Below are positions 1 through 9,914 of a stretch of DNA of 64,000 bases, piece after piece (positions within the stretch are counted from its first letter, which is position 1; each line of letters begins with the position of its first letter). This stretch comes from Rebecca billardiae RCC1528. Its lineage: Eukaryota > Haptophyta. The stretch lies in the NCBI GenBank assembly GCA_965240325.2, contig OZ251244.1, positions 744,001 to 808,000 of the forward strand, read 5' to 3'. The position numbers and the translations under genes were made by a program. The notes beneath the pieces were generated by a model. It was not told the DNA's origin and ran no database searches. It was given only the letters and a program-made list of their open reading frames with translations.

Positions 1-319
1 AGCTCGTCCTCCTCGTAGAGTACCGTTCAGTTCCGAGGCGTAGCCCTCGCTCAGAGTCGACCGACGATGGACTCGGATCGTCGCCGTCGGCGCGCCTGCT
101 CTCTCTCAAGAAGAGTTCTGGGAGACCCCGGAAAGGCATGGCAAGGGCGGCGCGTGGTGAAGTCGAAGGCTCAGAGATCGATCAGTCCGGCATCAGGCGC
201 CGCTGCCCCCGAGCTTGCGAGAGCCCGAACACAGGGCGGCGGCTGCGGCGCCGGCTCGCGGACGCGCCGGGGCCGCGCAAGGCCGCGCCGAGGCATCCGA
301 CAGGGCGGCAGGGGCGGCG

Positions 320-379
320 GGGGCGCGCGGAGTGAGCGGGGGCACGAACGCGATGTCGACGGCAGTCGGGACCCGCCGC
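320..379 (+). repeat. Dispersed GC-rich repeat, copy 1
   Basis: About 60 bases containing GCGCGGAGTGAGCG, then CACGAACGCGATG, then GGGACCCGCCGC match 20374-20432 in the same orientation, with a few substitutions and indels. It is not part of any recognisable gene. It could be a remnant of a mobile element or of an old segmental duplication. Confidence 0.5.
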
Positions 380-1147
380 AGCCGCGCGCTCCAGGCGCCA
401 TTCGCCGCGCGCACCTGCCCATCGCCGTCCTCACCCGTCGGTCGCTCGTGAGCCTCGTGCCCGTGGCTCGCCTCCAAACGCGGGCCGCCTTTGGTGGGCC
501 GCCGCCCGGGGCCGCGCGCGCGCCCAACCAAGTCCGTTCGCGTCAGTGATAGTATTGAGATACGCCGAGCTTGGGCCCTCTGCTACTGACCCTTGCCTTG
601 TCGGCTCCTGATACAGATAGGGCGCGATTGAATAGTTGATCAACTGATTCAAGGGACGTACATTGTCACATCGGTTCGCGGCAATCTCACTATCAAACTA
701 AATCGCTCGTAACGAACCGTTATTTGAAAAGTCACGGCCGCTCACGTCCCGTCCATCGATTGAATAGGGCGGAATCTCGTGGACGCGGTTATTTCTCCGT
801 AATGCATGTGTAGAGAGGGTCTCAAAAATCGAAACTCGGTCTCCGCCAGCCCTAAAAATCGCCCCCCGTCCCTTTTTTCTTGATCAAAGATCTTTTTGAA
901 ACGTGGTTAGGGCCCACGGAGCGGGCTCCACGCTGCGCGTTCCGCCCGTGCCGCACCGCGGGCCATGATACCCATACTAATAATGATGAGTAAGACCGTG
1001 GCGATCCTCGAGCCAGATACTCATATATCCCGCGGTGCGACTCGCTTGATGATGATCGGACTGGCAGCTGGCCGGGCACATATCAGTCACTCAGATATCG
1101 TAAGTTCGCCGGCAACTTCATTCACTACTACATAAGTAGTCGGTCAC

Positions 1148-1148
<1 letters not shown>

Positions 1149-1179
<31 letters not shown>
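1149..1179. repeat. (AG)n microsatellite
   Basis: An uninterrupted dinucleotide AG run of about 31 bases in otherwise unannotated DNA. Confidence 0.9.
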
Positions 1180-1183
<4 letters not shown>

Positions 1184-1872
1184 GACGATGACTGCATGCT
1201 CGGACGATGACGTCACGTACTGATATGTGACGACGTAACAAGTATCATCTATATATATAGTCGATCGAGTCCCGAGTATATTATATAAGCAGTGTTACGT
1301 ACAGTCCGGCCTCACTCCGAGCGCTGACTCAGTCAGTCAGTACGGGCAGACAGTAAGCTAGGCACCTTCAGAGTTGACTAATATTAATTCTACTCAGTAG
1401 TCGTAATAAGGGCGGCGTAAGGCTAGCAGTAAGCTACTACTGACGGCTGAAAAATTATTATTTATATTATTAATAATGAATATTGCGCGGACGACGATGA
1501 CTCGCGATGCCGCCCGCGCCGCGACTCGCCGCCACCCGCGGCGGACCCGCCGGCTCCGGGCCGGTATTCACGCAGCAGCTCGCTCCGTGAGCGGGTGACG
1601 ACGCGCCCCAGCTGCGACAAAACGTACGATTCCAGCGGTTCCCACCGCCTCAGCCGCACCGCGTTACGCCCACCGCGGGCAGAACGCGCTGCGCCGGAGG
1701 ACTCCGCGGACCAGCCTCGATCCACGATCGTGTGGGACCGTGGCGTGCGCCGCAGCTCTCGCCGCGCCGCGCGCAGCCGCTGCGCCGCGCCGCCGCGCCC
1801 AGTGGCCGAATGACTCACCGGGCGCAGGCAGCGCACGCGCAGCAGCGGCGCCATGCAACGCGCCGGCTGGCC

Positions 1873-4444
1873 TCAGCCATGCTTGCGCTTGTTGGCGCGC
1901 TTGGCGCGCGCCGTGATGTCGTCAGCCTCGGGCGCGGCAGCCTGCCTGGGGTGCGCCAGCTTGCGCCCGCCGTGCCTCCCGCCGCCCTTGCCGCCCGCCG
2001 CCCTGGTCAGCGCCGCGCCCTCCGGGTGCGAGCCGTCAACGTCCGGAGCGGCGGCGGGCGCAGCCATCATCAGGAGGCGGGTGCGCGGCGCGAGCGCGCC
2101 TCGACCGTCGGCGATGGCGGCACGGTCAATCAGAGCGGACGCCGCCTCCAGACCACCGCCGCCGAGCCCGCTCATCATCCCCGCTGACGAGACGGGCTGG
2201 CACGCGCGCAGCTGGGCGAGCACGGAGTTGAACGCGTCGGCGGCGCCGGCGTCGTGCCCGCTCGCCGCGCCGCAGACGAGGAGCTGCGTAGCCAGTGAGA
2301 GCGCGTGCGCGCGCGCCTCATCGGCGGGCGGCGCGTTGACCTCGTCCGCTTTCGGCACGCCCGCCGGGCGGCCGGCCAGCACGAGCCTCGCCTGGGCGGC
2401 GGGGCCGGCCAGGCTGTGCGCCGGCACCAGCCCTGCGCCGCAGTGCAGCTCCGCGCCGTACGCCAGCGGCGCGCTCTCGCCGTCGGCCGAGCCGCACGCG
2501 GCGCCCTCCGCCACGGCGCGCGTGTACAGGCGGCTTGTCCCGGCTGGCACGATGAGCACGTCCACCGCCTGGCTGGCGACAGCAGACAGCTTCGCCTGCA
2601 GCTCGCCGGCGCCCGGTGCGCTGCCCGGCGGCAGGCCGCCATTCGCCAGGTGGGCGGCGCCGTCCGCCCAGACCATGTGGGGCAGCGCGGGCGCGGCGCC
2701 GCCCGCGCCGAGCGCGCCCTGCTGCGACTGCATTGTGGACTTGTCAGCGGCGGACGTTGCGTAGCAGTGGGCGTGCGGCGGCGGCTGCGGCGTCCCCTGC
2801 GGCGGCGGCGGCAGCAGCCCCTGCATGCCCTGCGGGGGCAGCGGCAGATGCGGCTGCGCCGCCGGTGCGAACGGCGGTGCCGCGTACGGCGCAGGCACCG
2901 CCGCCGGCGCGTGAGGCGCCATGGGCGCCGCATGCGTCGGGACCAGCCCGCTCGAGTGCGCGAACGCCTGCTGCATCGGCGCGGGCCCTCCGAACGGCAC
3001 AGGGAGCATCGCCGCAGGGACGGAGGCCTGGAGCGGCGGCAGCGCCTGCGGCGGGGCGCCTGCGCCGCCGCCCGCGGCCGAGCCGAGGTAGCCTCCGGGA
3101 AACTGCCGGGCTGGCGCGGCCGCGACGCGGGATGCGAGCTGCCGGCTGTCGAAGGGTGCGGTCGGCGCGGCGGAGCACGAAGGCAGCGCGCCCGTGTGCG
3201 GGCATGGGCAGGCCGGCGAAGCCATGGTGCACGTCGGTGTGCCCGCGTACCCCGCGCCGGCCGGCACGGAGAACGGGAGCCGCGGCACGCCGAGCGGGTC
3301 GAGCGCGGACACGGGCAGCGCCGCCGTTGGAAGCGCCGCCGGAAGCAGCCCGCCCGTCGCCTGCACTTGCGAAAAGTCCGGAAAGGCCGGCGGGAACGGC
3401 GGCGCGACCGGGGCCGCGGTCAGCCCGTCCAGGCCTCCGGTGGCAGGCACCGCGGGCGGCGCCACGTACGGCTGCGAGAGCAGGAGGGGCGCGGCGCCTG
3501 ACGCGAGCGGCGCGCTCAGCGCGAGGGGCTGCACCGCCGCCGGCAGCGTCCGCGCCGCCGCCGCGTGCACCTGTCCAGCCAGGCCCGGCGGCGGCGGCGC
3601 GTACAGCGATTGCGACACCGGCAGGAGGGCTGGCACGGCGGCGGGCGGCACGCCCGCCGGCGGTGCGACCACCGCCATGAATGGCGCGCCCATCGGCTGC
3701 ACGTGCGGCGCGCCCGGCGCCGCGACTCGCGCCGGCCCATCGAGACCGTTACTCGGGATGCCGTTACTCGGGATGGCGACTATGGCCGCCGCCGCGATGG
3801 ACTCGAGGTCCTCGCCGCCGAGCTTGGTGCCCGTGGGGCCACCGGCGGGCCCACCGACCTGCTTCTGCCGCCGCGTCGCCGAGTAGTACCGGTTCTTGAT
3901 CGCGTGGTCCGTCCGGCCGGGCAGGCGCTTTGCGATCTGCGACCATGACTGTGGGCGGCCGCGGACGCGCACGCGCGCGGCGCACGCGGCGTTCGGCGAG
4001 CGCAGCGCGGTGGGGTTGCGGGCTGGGCGCGTGAGGGCGGTGGGTCTGCAACCGCGCCGTGCGGCCCAACGCACGTCCCCCTACCCCCCGCGCTGGCGCG
4101 CTGGTGGCCTGGCCGGCCGCCGCGCGCCGACGCCCCGGGGAAGAGCATCGTCGCGTGCGCGCGCGCGCTCAGATGTGGAGACCGGGCGCGGGGCGAGCGC
4201 GCACCGTGCCGAGCTCGGCGATGCTGGCGAGGATGATACGGTCCTCCTCGGGCGTCCAGTCGCCCTTCTTGACCTGGGGGCACAGGTGGTTGAACCAGCG
4301 CTCGCGGCACTGCTTATCCTTGCGGTCCTTCAAGCTGCGCGCGATCGAGGACCAGTTGTGTGGGCCCTCGCGCATCACCGCGGTGATGAGCTGGGCGTCC
4401 TCCTCGGCCGCCCACGCCCGCTTGGTGCATTTGGGCTTCGTCAT
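1873..4444 (-). CDS. R2R3-MYB transcription factor
   Basis: Two exons: 4444-4205 and 3948-1873, with one intron (3949-4204, donor GTGCGCGC, acceptor CCCACAG) in phase 0; 771 residues. Exon 1 encodes MYB repeat R2 (Trp11, Trp31, Trp50) and the start of R3 (Trp63). Splicing after Gly-Thr80 restores the rest of R3 as SWSQIAKRLPGRTDHAIKNR (Trp82, with Tyr101 in place of the third Trp). The sequence KDRKDKQCRERWFNHL is the typical recognition helix of R2. The remaining 660 residues are Ala/Pro/Gly-rich without a known domain, ending in a basic tail that could be a nuclear signal. The protein should be a nuclear DNA-binding regulator; its targets are unknown. The start was chosen at MTKPKCTK because R2 begins directly after it. 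The MYB call is firm; the low-complexity tail could hide further introns. Confidence 0.9.
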
Positions 4445-5011
4445 CGCGCTCCAGCGCGAGACTTGGCGGCGCCGAGGCGGATTCCTCGGCGAGTGCCGAG
4501 GCGGTGTCTTTCGTGCACGCTTTGAAGAGGGTGCGCACGAGTGGATGTCGGTCGAGTTGGTTGCACCCCTGCACTTTGTGCGCGCGCACGATTTTACGAC
4601 CACCAATCGACGGTGCGTACCCACCACCACGCTCTGCAAGAATCTCAGCGAGTTGTGAACCCCCGCGGGGTCAGGTTTGACTGAACGTTCTGGTGACCGG
4701 TCGGGAGCCTCTGCAGGCAGCGCGCTGTGGGAGCCGATGGCGCTGCGTGCATGGCAGAAGGACGAGCAGAACGGTGGATCGCAACCGAATTCGCCTGAAT
4801 GTGCCAACCGCCACGAATCACAGGCGTACACTTTTCGCAACCGCCCTTGATATATGGTTCGGAACCGCTTCCCAACGAGATGTGGTCTGGTACGAACGAA
4901 GATGTGTTTCGGGATGTTTCTGAAGGGGAGAGTCCGCCTCTTAGGGCCATTCTGGACCCGGCGGAAAAATTTCCGCCGAGGGTATTCGGGGTAAAAGCCC
5001 GTTTTTTCTTG

Positions 5012-5029
5012 CCGGCATAGCTATGCCGG
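5012..5029. repeat. Perfect palindrome CCGGCATAG/CTATGCCGG
   Basis: An 18-base perfect palindrome immediately inside the left terminal repeat of the 4943-7265 element, flanked by T6 and A6 runs that lengthen the potential stem. It could be a remnant of a smaller insertion. It is not present at the right end. Confidence 0.7.
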
Positions 5030-6242
5030 AAAAAAGTAACGAGCGTTTGGAAAAAATCTCAACTCGACCCCCAGATGAGATTTTTGCCGTATGTACTACT
5101 ATGGAAATTGTAAGCTCTATCTGGCGACCTGTCCTTTGTGAAGCCGAAGTTGGGGGGTCGTCGGAACCCGCCCCGCGGTACTGGCCTGCCCCCGCCGGCG
5201 CCGATCATGGTGTCCCGCCGCCGCACCCGCCCCGCTGCCCCGTGAGCTGGAGCGCGCGGGTGGGAACGGTGCGATCGCGGGTCCACCTTCCCCCACACCA
5301 AGCGATGTGCTGCGATTCGCTTTCCTCCGTGGTCACCAAGCGCGCGCACGCTCCTACTCTTGCGCCTCCGCGCCAAATGCGCAGATGTGCGACCGCACGC
5401 GACAGCGTACGCTGACGCTGCATCAGGGCTTGAAGTACGCACTGATACGGCATAATGCTCTGATTGCGCATACGCCGCGCTTTGCCCCCGCGCGCGTTAC
5501 CGTCATCGTGACGTGCATGCGCATCCGGAGGCATCGAGGAGTGAATCGGCACGAGAGCATGATGTTCACCCTTTTCTTGCGGCGTCGCCAGATGCCGTTC
5601 GCGGTGCCAGTGCGCGCGCCCACGTGTCCCGGCTTTTTGTTATCCACGCGCTACTCAGAAGCCTACGCCGCTTGGTGCTCCCCCTGCACGGGCATCAGCG
5701 TGCTGGCCTTCGTGCCACTCCCAAGGCCAGACGTGCGACTCAGATGGGGCGAATGCGCGACACGCCTTGTTTGTTACCTGTGATGGCATGTACGTTGAGC
5801 ACTCGACGTGCGGCTAGCGCGATTGGTGCTCATTAGGAGTCTTGCGGTGGAGAGCAGTCCAGAGCCTAAGTTGCCAGCGCTTACATCTACACCACCCCTG
5901 ATCGCGCGTGACAACTCTCAGCCTCAGGCTGTAAAATGTCATGCTGTGCACTCATGCCAGCTCATCTACTCAACGTCTCATGCGCCAAACGGCGTTTGGC
6001 CGCGACTGCGGCTCAGCGCTGGCGACTTTGCCCGGACGTGAGCAAACGTACATTCGCCCCCACAACCGCGCCAGCGCCATTCAAGATGCGCTGCTCGTGC
6101 CGACCCACTGTCTAAGTGCTCTAGTAGCTCACTGAGGACGTGCTCGCGCTTTTCATGCCGACACCAGTGTGCATTGAGCTAGGCGCTCTTGTCACTCGCG
6201 CGCGCAAGAGCGAAGTGAGTACGTACAAGGCCTGGCCAGAGA

Positions 6243-6855
6243 CAAGGGCGGTAAGGGCTGTCAACTCCGAGTGGCGCCGAGTGGCGGAGGTTGGGCGCCC
6301 CTCAACTCGTGCGGCCTCGCGGCGCAGCGGCTAAGTCTCCTGGGGCGCAGCCCTGGAGGGCGCGTGGGGTGCGCACGCCGCGTGCTCCTGCGGCCGCGGC
6401 AGCGGCCGCGGACACGGCGCGCGTGGTTGGTCGTATCATCTGGCGCGAGGCGGCATGACGCGCGCCCATCATACGTGAGCCTCGCCCCGGGCGCGCGCCC
6501 GACCCGCGCCGACCGCGCCGCGCACCGCGCGCGCGCCGGCGGCTGGCGCGTGGCCACGGCTGGCTCTTGGTGCGGCGCGCGTGCGCGGCTGGCCTGAGGC
6601 GCGGCGAGGGCGCCGGCAAGCGCGGCGCGCGGCGTGAGAGGGTACTACGTGCTGTCTAGCAGGCGACCAACCACGCGCGCCGTGTCCGCGGCCGCTGCCG
6701 CGGCCGCAGGAGCACGCGGCGTGCGCTTCCCCACGCGCCCTCCAGGGCGGCGGCCCAGGAGACTTCGCCGCTGCGCCGCGAGGCCGCACGAGTTGAGGGG
6801 CCCAGAACCTCCGCCACTCGGCGCCACTGGGAGTTGACAGCCCTTACCGCCCTTG
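6243..6855. mobile_element. Foldback element with 7-bp target duplication
   Basis: Long inverted arms of about 190 bases (6243-6433 and 6664-6855) enclose a 230-base loop. The arms begin CAAGGGCGGTAAGGGCTGTC. The element is flanked on both sides by the identical heptamer CCAGAGA (6236-6242 and 6856-6862), the expected footprint of insertion with target-site duplication. The terminus fits the loose hAT-type start (Y-A-R-N-G), although hAT duplications are usually 8 bp. No coding capacity, so it is a non-autonomous foldback/MITE-type element. Confidence 0.8.
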
Positions 6856-9330
6856 CCAGAGATCAGGTGTGGGAGCGCTGCACGCTGCTGCAAAGCCGTG
6901 CCTGGTGCCACATCTGCAAGTTGGCTGCCGTCCTCGCCGTGCTCGAGCACTTCGCCCAGCGCTAGCGCCCAGCGCGCAAGCACGCCCTTGACCCGCTCAC
7001 ACGCGCATGGCTCGCGCCGTGCGCCTCGCCGCTGCCCATCGCGACAGGTGTCTCCGGGCGGTGCGTGGGCGGCGCTTGCAGCACGGGCGATGGCTGATGG
7101 CGTTCTGCGACGAGCCCCGTTGCGACATCGGTCCGCGTCCTATGAGCTCGCGTTCGATCTGGCGACCTGTAAGTCGTTTCGTACGCGAACCGTCGGCAAG
7201 AAAAAACGGGCTTTTACCCCGAATACCCTCGGCGGAATTTTTTCCGCCGGGTCCAGAATGGCCCTTAAAGTGCCGAACAACCAATCAGTCGCAATTTTTG
7301 TGCCATTTCCAAACCGCCCTAACCGTATTCCAATGATACAATTACTACCCCAAAACATTCAAGGTTCTCCGTGCCTTTTCATTAGGTATCCGCCGTCGAG
7401 AACTCGACCGGGTCGTAACTTAATCCGATCCATCTGTACCGTATGATGAGTAACCGAGCAGCAACCTAGTCACGTTAATAACTATGAATAAGAAGCTTCC
7501 AATGACAGAGAAGAAGCATCCATCGGGTCGTCATTTATGCACGACCGACTAGATGTCGTTCCATCCCATCAAAGCGAGCGGAACGGAAGTCGTAAGTCGT
7601 TCGCGGGAAAGAGTCCTGGCTAGTTCAGACCCGCCGCTCCTTTTGGGAGGCCGCTCCGCGGGCCCGCGGAGCGGCTAGCGATATCCAGTGGAAAAGCGTT
7701 TCGGTCTTCCCGTGGGTTAAATCCAGGATCGCCGAGTTCAGACCGCGTTGAACCTGGGTTGCTCGGCGGTTTGCCGTGTTCTCCGTCATGCCGGCAGGCA
7801 TGCTGCCCGTGCGCATCGCGCCTGCAGATCGCCAGTTCGCCCGCCTATATTGTTGGCTGCCGGTGCAGCGCGGTGCAGCGTGGCACATGCCTTCTTCGAG
7901 ACTCATCTGACGGCGGAAATGGCCGCCCAACCCGCTCTGATCCACCGGTACGTACACACGGACACGGGTCAGGACGGGCAGGGCACACAGCACGAAACGC
8001 GTGGCGAAAAAGGAGTGCGGGGCCCTCCGCGCTCGCACACGGGCAACCACTCAGCTCATGGTACACACTATCCCCCGCCATGCCAGCCAGTCAAAAGTGC
8101 TGCCATCGAAGGTTTTGCGAGGGCCCCAGCCACGCATACGCGCGGTGCCCTAAAGACCGCACTCTGGGACAGAAGCAGTGCGCGGCGAGCGCGAAGGGGG
8201 GGAGAGCGCCGCTCACCAGGTGGAGGCGCGGGCGAATACAGTTCCGCGTCCGCGCGACTCGCGCGAGAGCCGTGCGCGCGACCACTGACGCGCTATAGCC
8301 GCGAGCGCGACGGCGGGTCGGCACAAGGGCGAGCGGCACGCGGAGGCCCTCGTGGCCGGATCTCATTTCAGGCCCTTGCTGGACTTTCCCAGCCGCTCCG
8401 CACGGAGCAATTTATAAATTGTTCGTGGGTAGCCAGGAAAGAGTCCTGCACACCTCCCGATCCAGGCCTCCAACGGCTTGTCAGACAAACCCACAGGATG
8501 GGGCTCGGCGCGCGCACGGCACGATGGCGGCCTCACGCGGCGCGCTCGAACGCGCACCCACGGCCGCTGCGGGTGCGCGCGCGAGGTCGGCGCGGCCGAG
8601 GACACCTATGGGCCTCACGCCCGCGCGCTCCTGCCCGCCCTCGCCGCTCTCGCCGCGCGCAGGGCCCTGTTATTTTCGACGCGACATGTACACGATGCGC
8701 GCCCGCCGCGCGAGAACGCGCGCACGCAAGTGCCAGAGGCCTCCTAAGGACGAGTTACAGCGTCCGCCTGATGGGCCTAGGTGTTGGCGCGTCGGCGAGC
8801 CCCCGCGCACGACGATCCCCGTGCATACTCAGCGGAGTTGAGCGGTTTTGTTGCTTGGTGAGTACATTGTTCAAACACCTCAAATGCTCATGTTGCCGCA
8901 TGGTGCGTTCTCGGGCACCTGCTGGCCGTAGACAGCGCGCTCGACCTGTGAGCGATCGTCTGCAGGCTCGTGTGTACCTACGCTGGTAGCGTGTTGTGGT
9001 CTGATCTGGAGCAGGAAGGTGTCCACTGCTGCACGAAGAAGGCCGCCGGTCGTCAACACTGATGATGACTGAATCCGACTCCCACTGTCCCGGCGCCGCA
9101 AGCGAGCCGGGTGCCCATTCAGCCATTCGTCACAGGGAGGTCGAGGCATGCGCGACGAAGCAGACCGCAAGGTATCGGGAGTCGACGCAACACTTAATGA
9201 ACTGTGCGACGCGTGCCAACGGCGGCGCGAATGCCAAGTGACTCACTGGCCTGTCCGGGCTGTCAGTAGCACATGCCACATGGCGTGCGGTCTGACCGAT
9301 GCCAGCATGGCTCAAGACGCAGCGGTGATG

Positions 9331-9384
9331 TTCAGCACTCTCAGGCCCCTCGCGCTGTTCAGCACTCTCAGGCCCCTCGCACAG
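9331..9384 (+). repeat. Tandem 27-bp duplication
   Basis: Two adjacent copies of a 27-base unit starting TTCAGCACTCTCAGGCCCCT, differing only in the last few bases. They lie inside the 8476-9799 element. Confidence 0.85.
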
Positions 9385-9703
9385 AAGCGAAAACCCCGAC
9401 CGTTGAATACCTCAGGGGCGCACGCGTGCCCTTCGTGCTCATCGGGCAGGCCTTCAAGTCCCTTCTCTCAAGGCCGCTCGTGCCAGTCAGCAGTCTCTGC
9501 GCGCAGAAAGGGTGGCGAGGGCGTCGACAAGGCGGCGGAAATGCTGCCACCGGGTCTTCTCGCCACCAAGAGGCGCCCGCGCACGGCCGTCAAGCTCGTG
9601 TGCCGCCTTGGGCGCGTGGCGCAAGGCGGGCCCTCGCGTCGCCTGTGAGCGCCATCCCGCCGTAGACCGGCGTCCGCGCACGCGCGACGCCTATTCGCTG
9701 CGC

Positions 9704-9745
9704 ACCGGACGACACACCTTCCACTGGGCAGGTGTGTCGTCCGGT
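9704..9745. repeat. Hairpin with 16-bp perfect stem
   Basis: ACCGGACGACACACCT (9704-9719) is perfectly complementary to AGGTGTGTCGTCCGGT (9730-9745) around a 10-base loop. It lies near the right terminus of the 8476-9799 element, so a subterminal transposase-binding or structural role is possible. A nested mini-insertion is the alternative. Confidence 0.8.
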
Positions 9746-9914
9746 TGCTGATCTGCGCCTCCCGGACAATTGGCAATCCTGTGGGTTTGTCTGACAAGCC
9801 AACGGCATCTCAGCCGGACCATGATCCTGACCACTCAGTCTTGAGTCAGTGGTGGCGATCGCGCCACTGAGCGCAAAGGTGTCCGCCGGCCCCGCCGTCT
9901 CAGGCACGGGCAGT

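Larger units (their letters stand above)
1..1872. other. Gene-free 5' segment
   Basis: No coding frame here has family-like or low-bias protein sequence. The first 540 bases are GC-rich and carry a short repeat shared with 20.4 kb (listed separately). From about 550 to 1500 the base composition drops to near balanced, with an (AG)n run and short AT palindromes. The open frames at 67-549 and 1462-1858 are arginine/alanine-rich by composition only. It is probably intergenic sequence beyond the 3' end of the MYB gene. Confidence 0.6.
4943..7265. mobile_element. Inverted-repeat-bounded element, 2.3 kb
   Basis: About 72 bases at 4943-5014 recur inverted at 7194-7265 with one mismatch (core AGGGCCATTCTGGACCCGGC through GGGGTAAAAGCCCGTTTTTT). 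The outer flanks read CTTA/ and /TTAAAG, vaguely like a TTAA target, but no clean target duplication is seen. No transposase frame lies between the ends, so it would be non-autonomous. Two independent insertions of a short element in opposite orientation would explain the repeats equally well. A foldback element is nested inside. Confidence 0.5.
8476..9799. mobile_element. 1.3-kb element with 24-bp terminal inverted repeats
   Basis: GCTTGTCAGACAAACCCACA (continuing GGAT) at 8476-8499 is perfectly inverted at 9776-9799. Directly outside both ends lies CAACG (8471-8475 and 9800-9804), a likely 5-bp target-site duplication. The interior has no transposase-like frame but includes a 27-bp tandem duplication and a 16-bp-stem hairpin near the right end. 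It is best read as a non-autonomous DNA transposon of unknown superfamily. Confidence 0.7.
4445..9914. other. Gene-poor, repeat-rich interval
   Basis: Over 5.4 kb no frame shows convincing protein sequence on either strand. Instead the interval holds three inverted-repeat-bounded elements (4943-7265, 6243-6855, 8476-9799), a tandem duplication near 9.34 kb and a strong hairpin near 9.72 kb, all listed separately. It reads as an accumulation site for non-autonomous mobile elements between the MYB gene and the nucleoside-hydrolase-like gene. Confidence 0.6.

Noticed and set aside
7748-8989. 413-codon plus-strand frame
   Set aside because: Protein is compositionally random and the frame crosses the left end of the 8476-9799 element.
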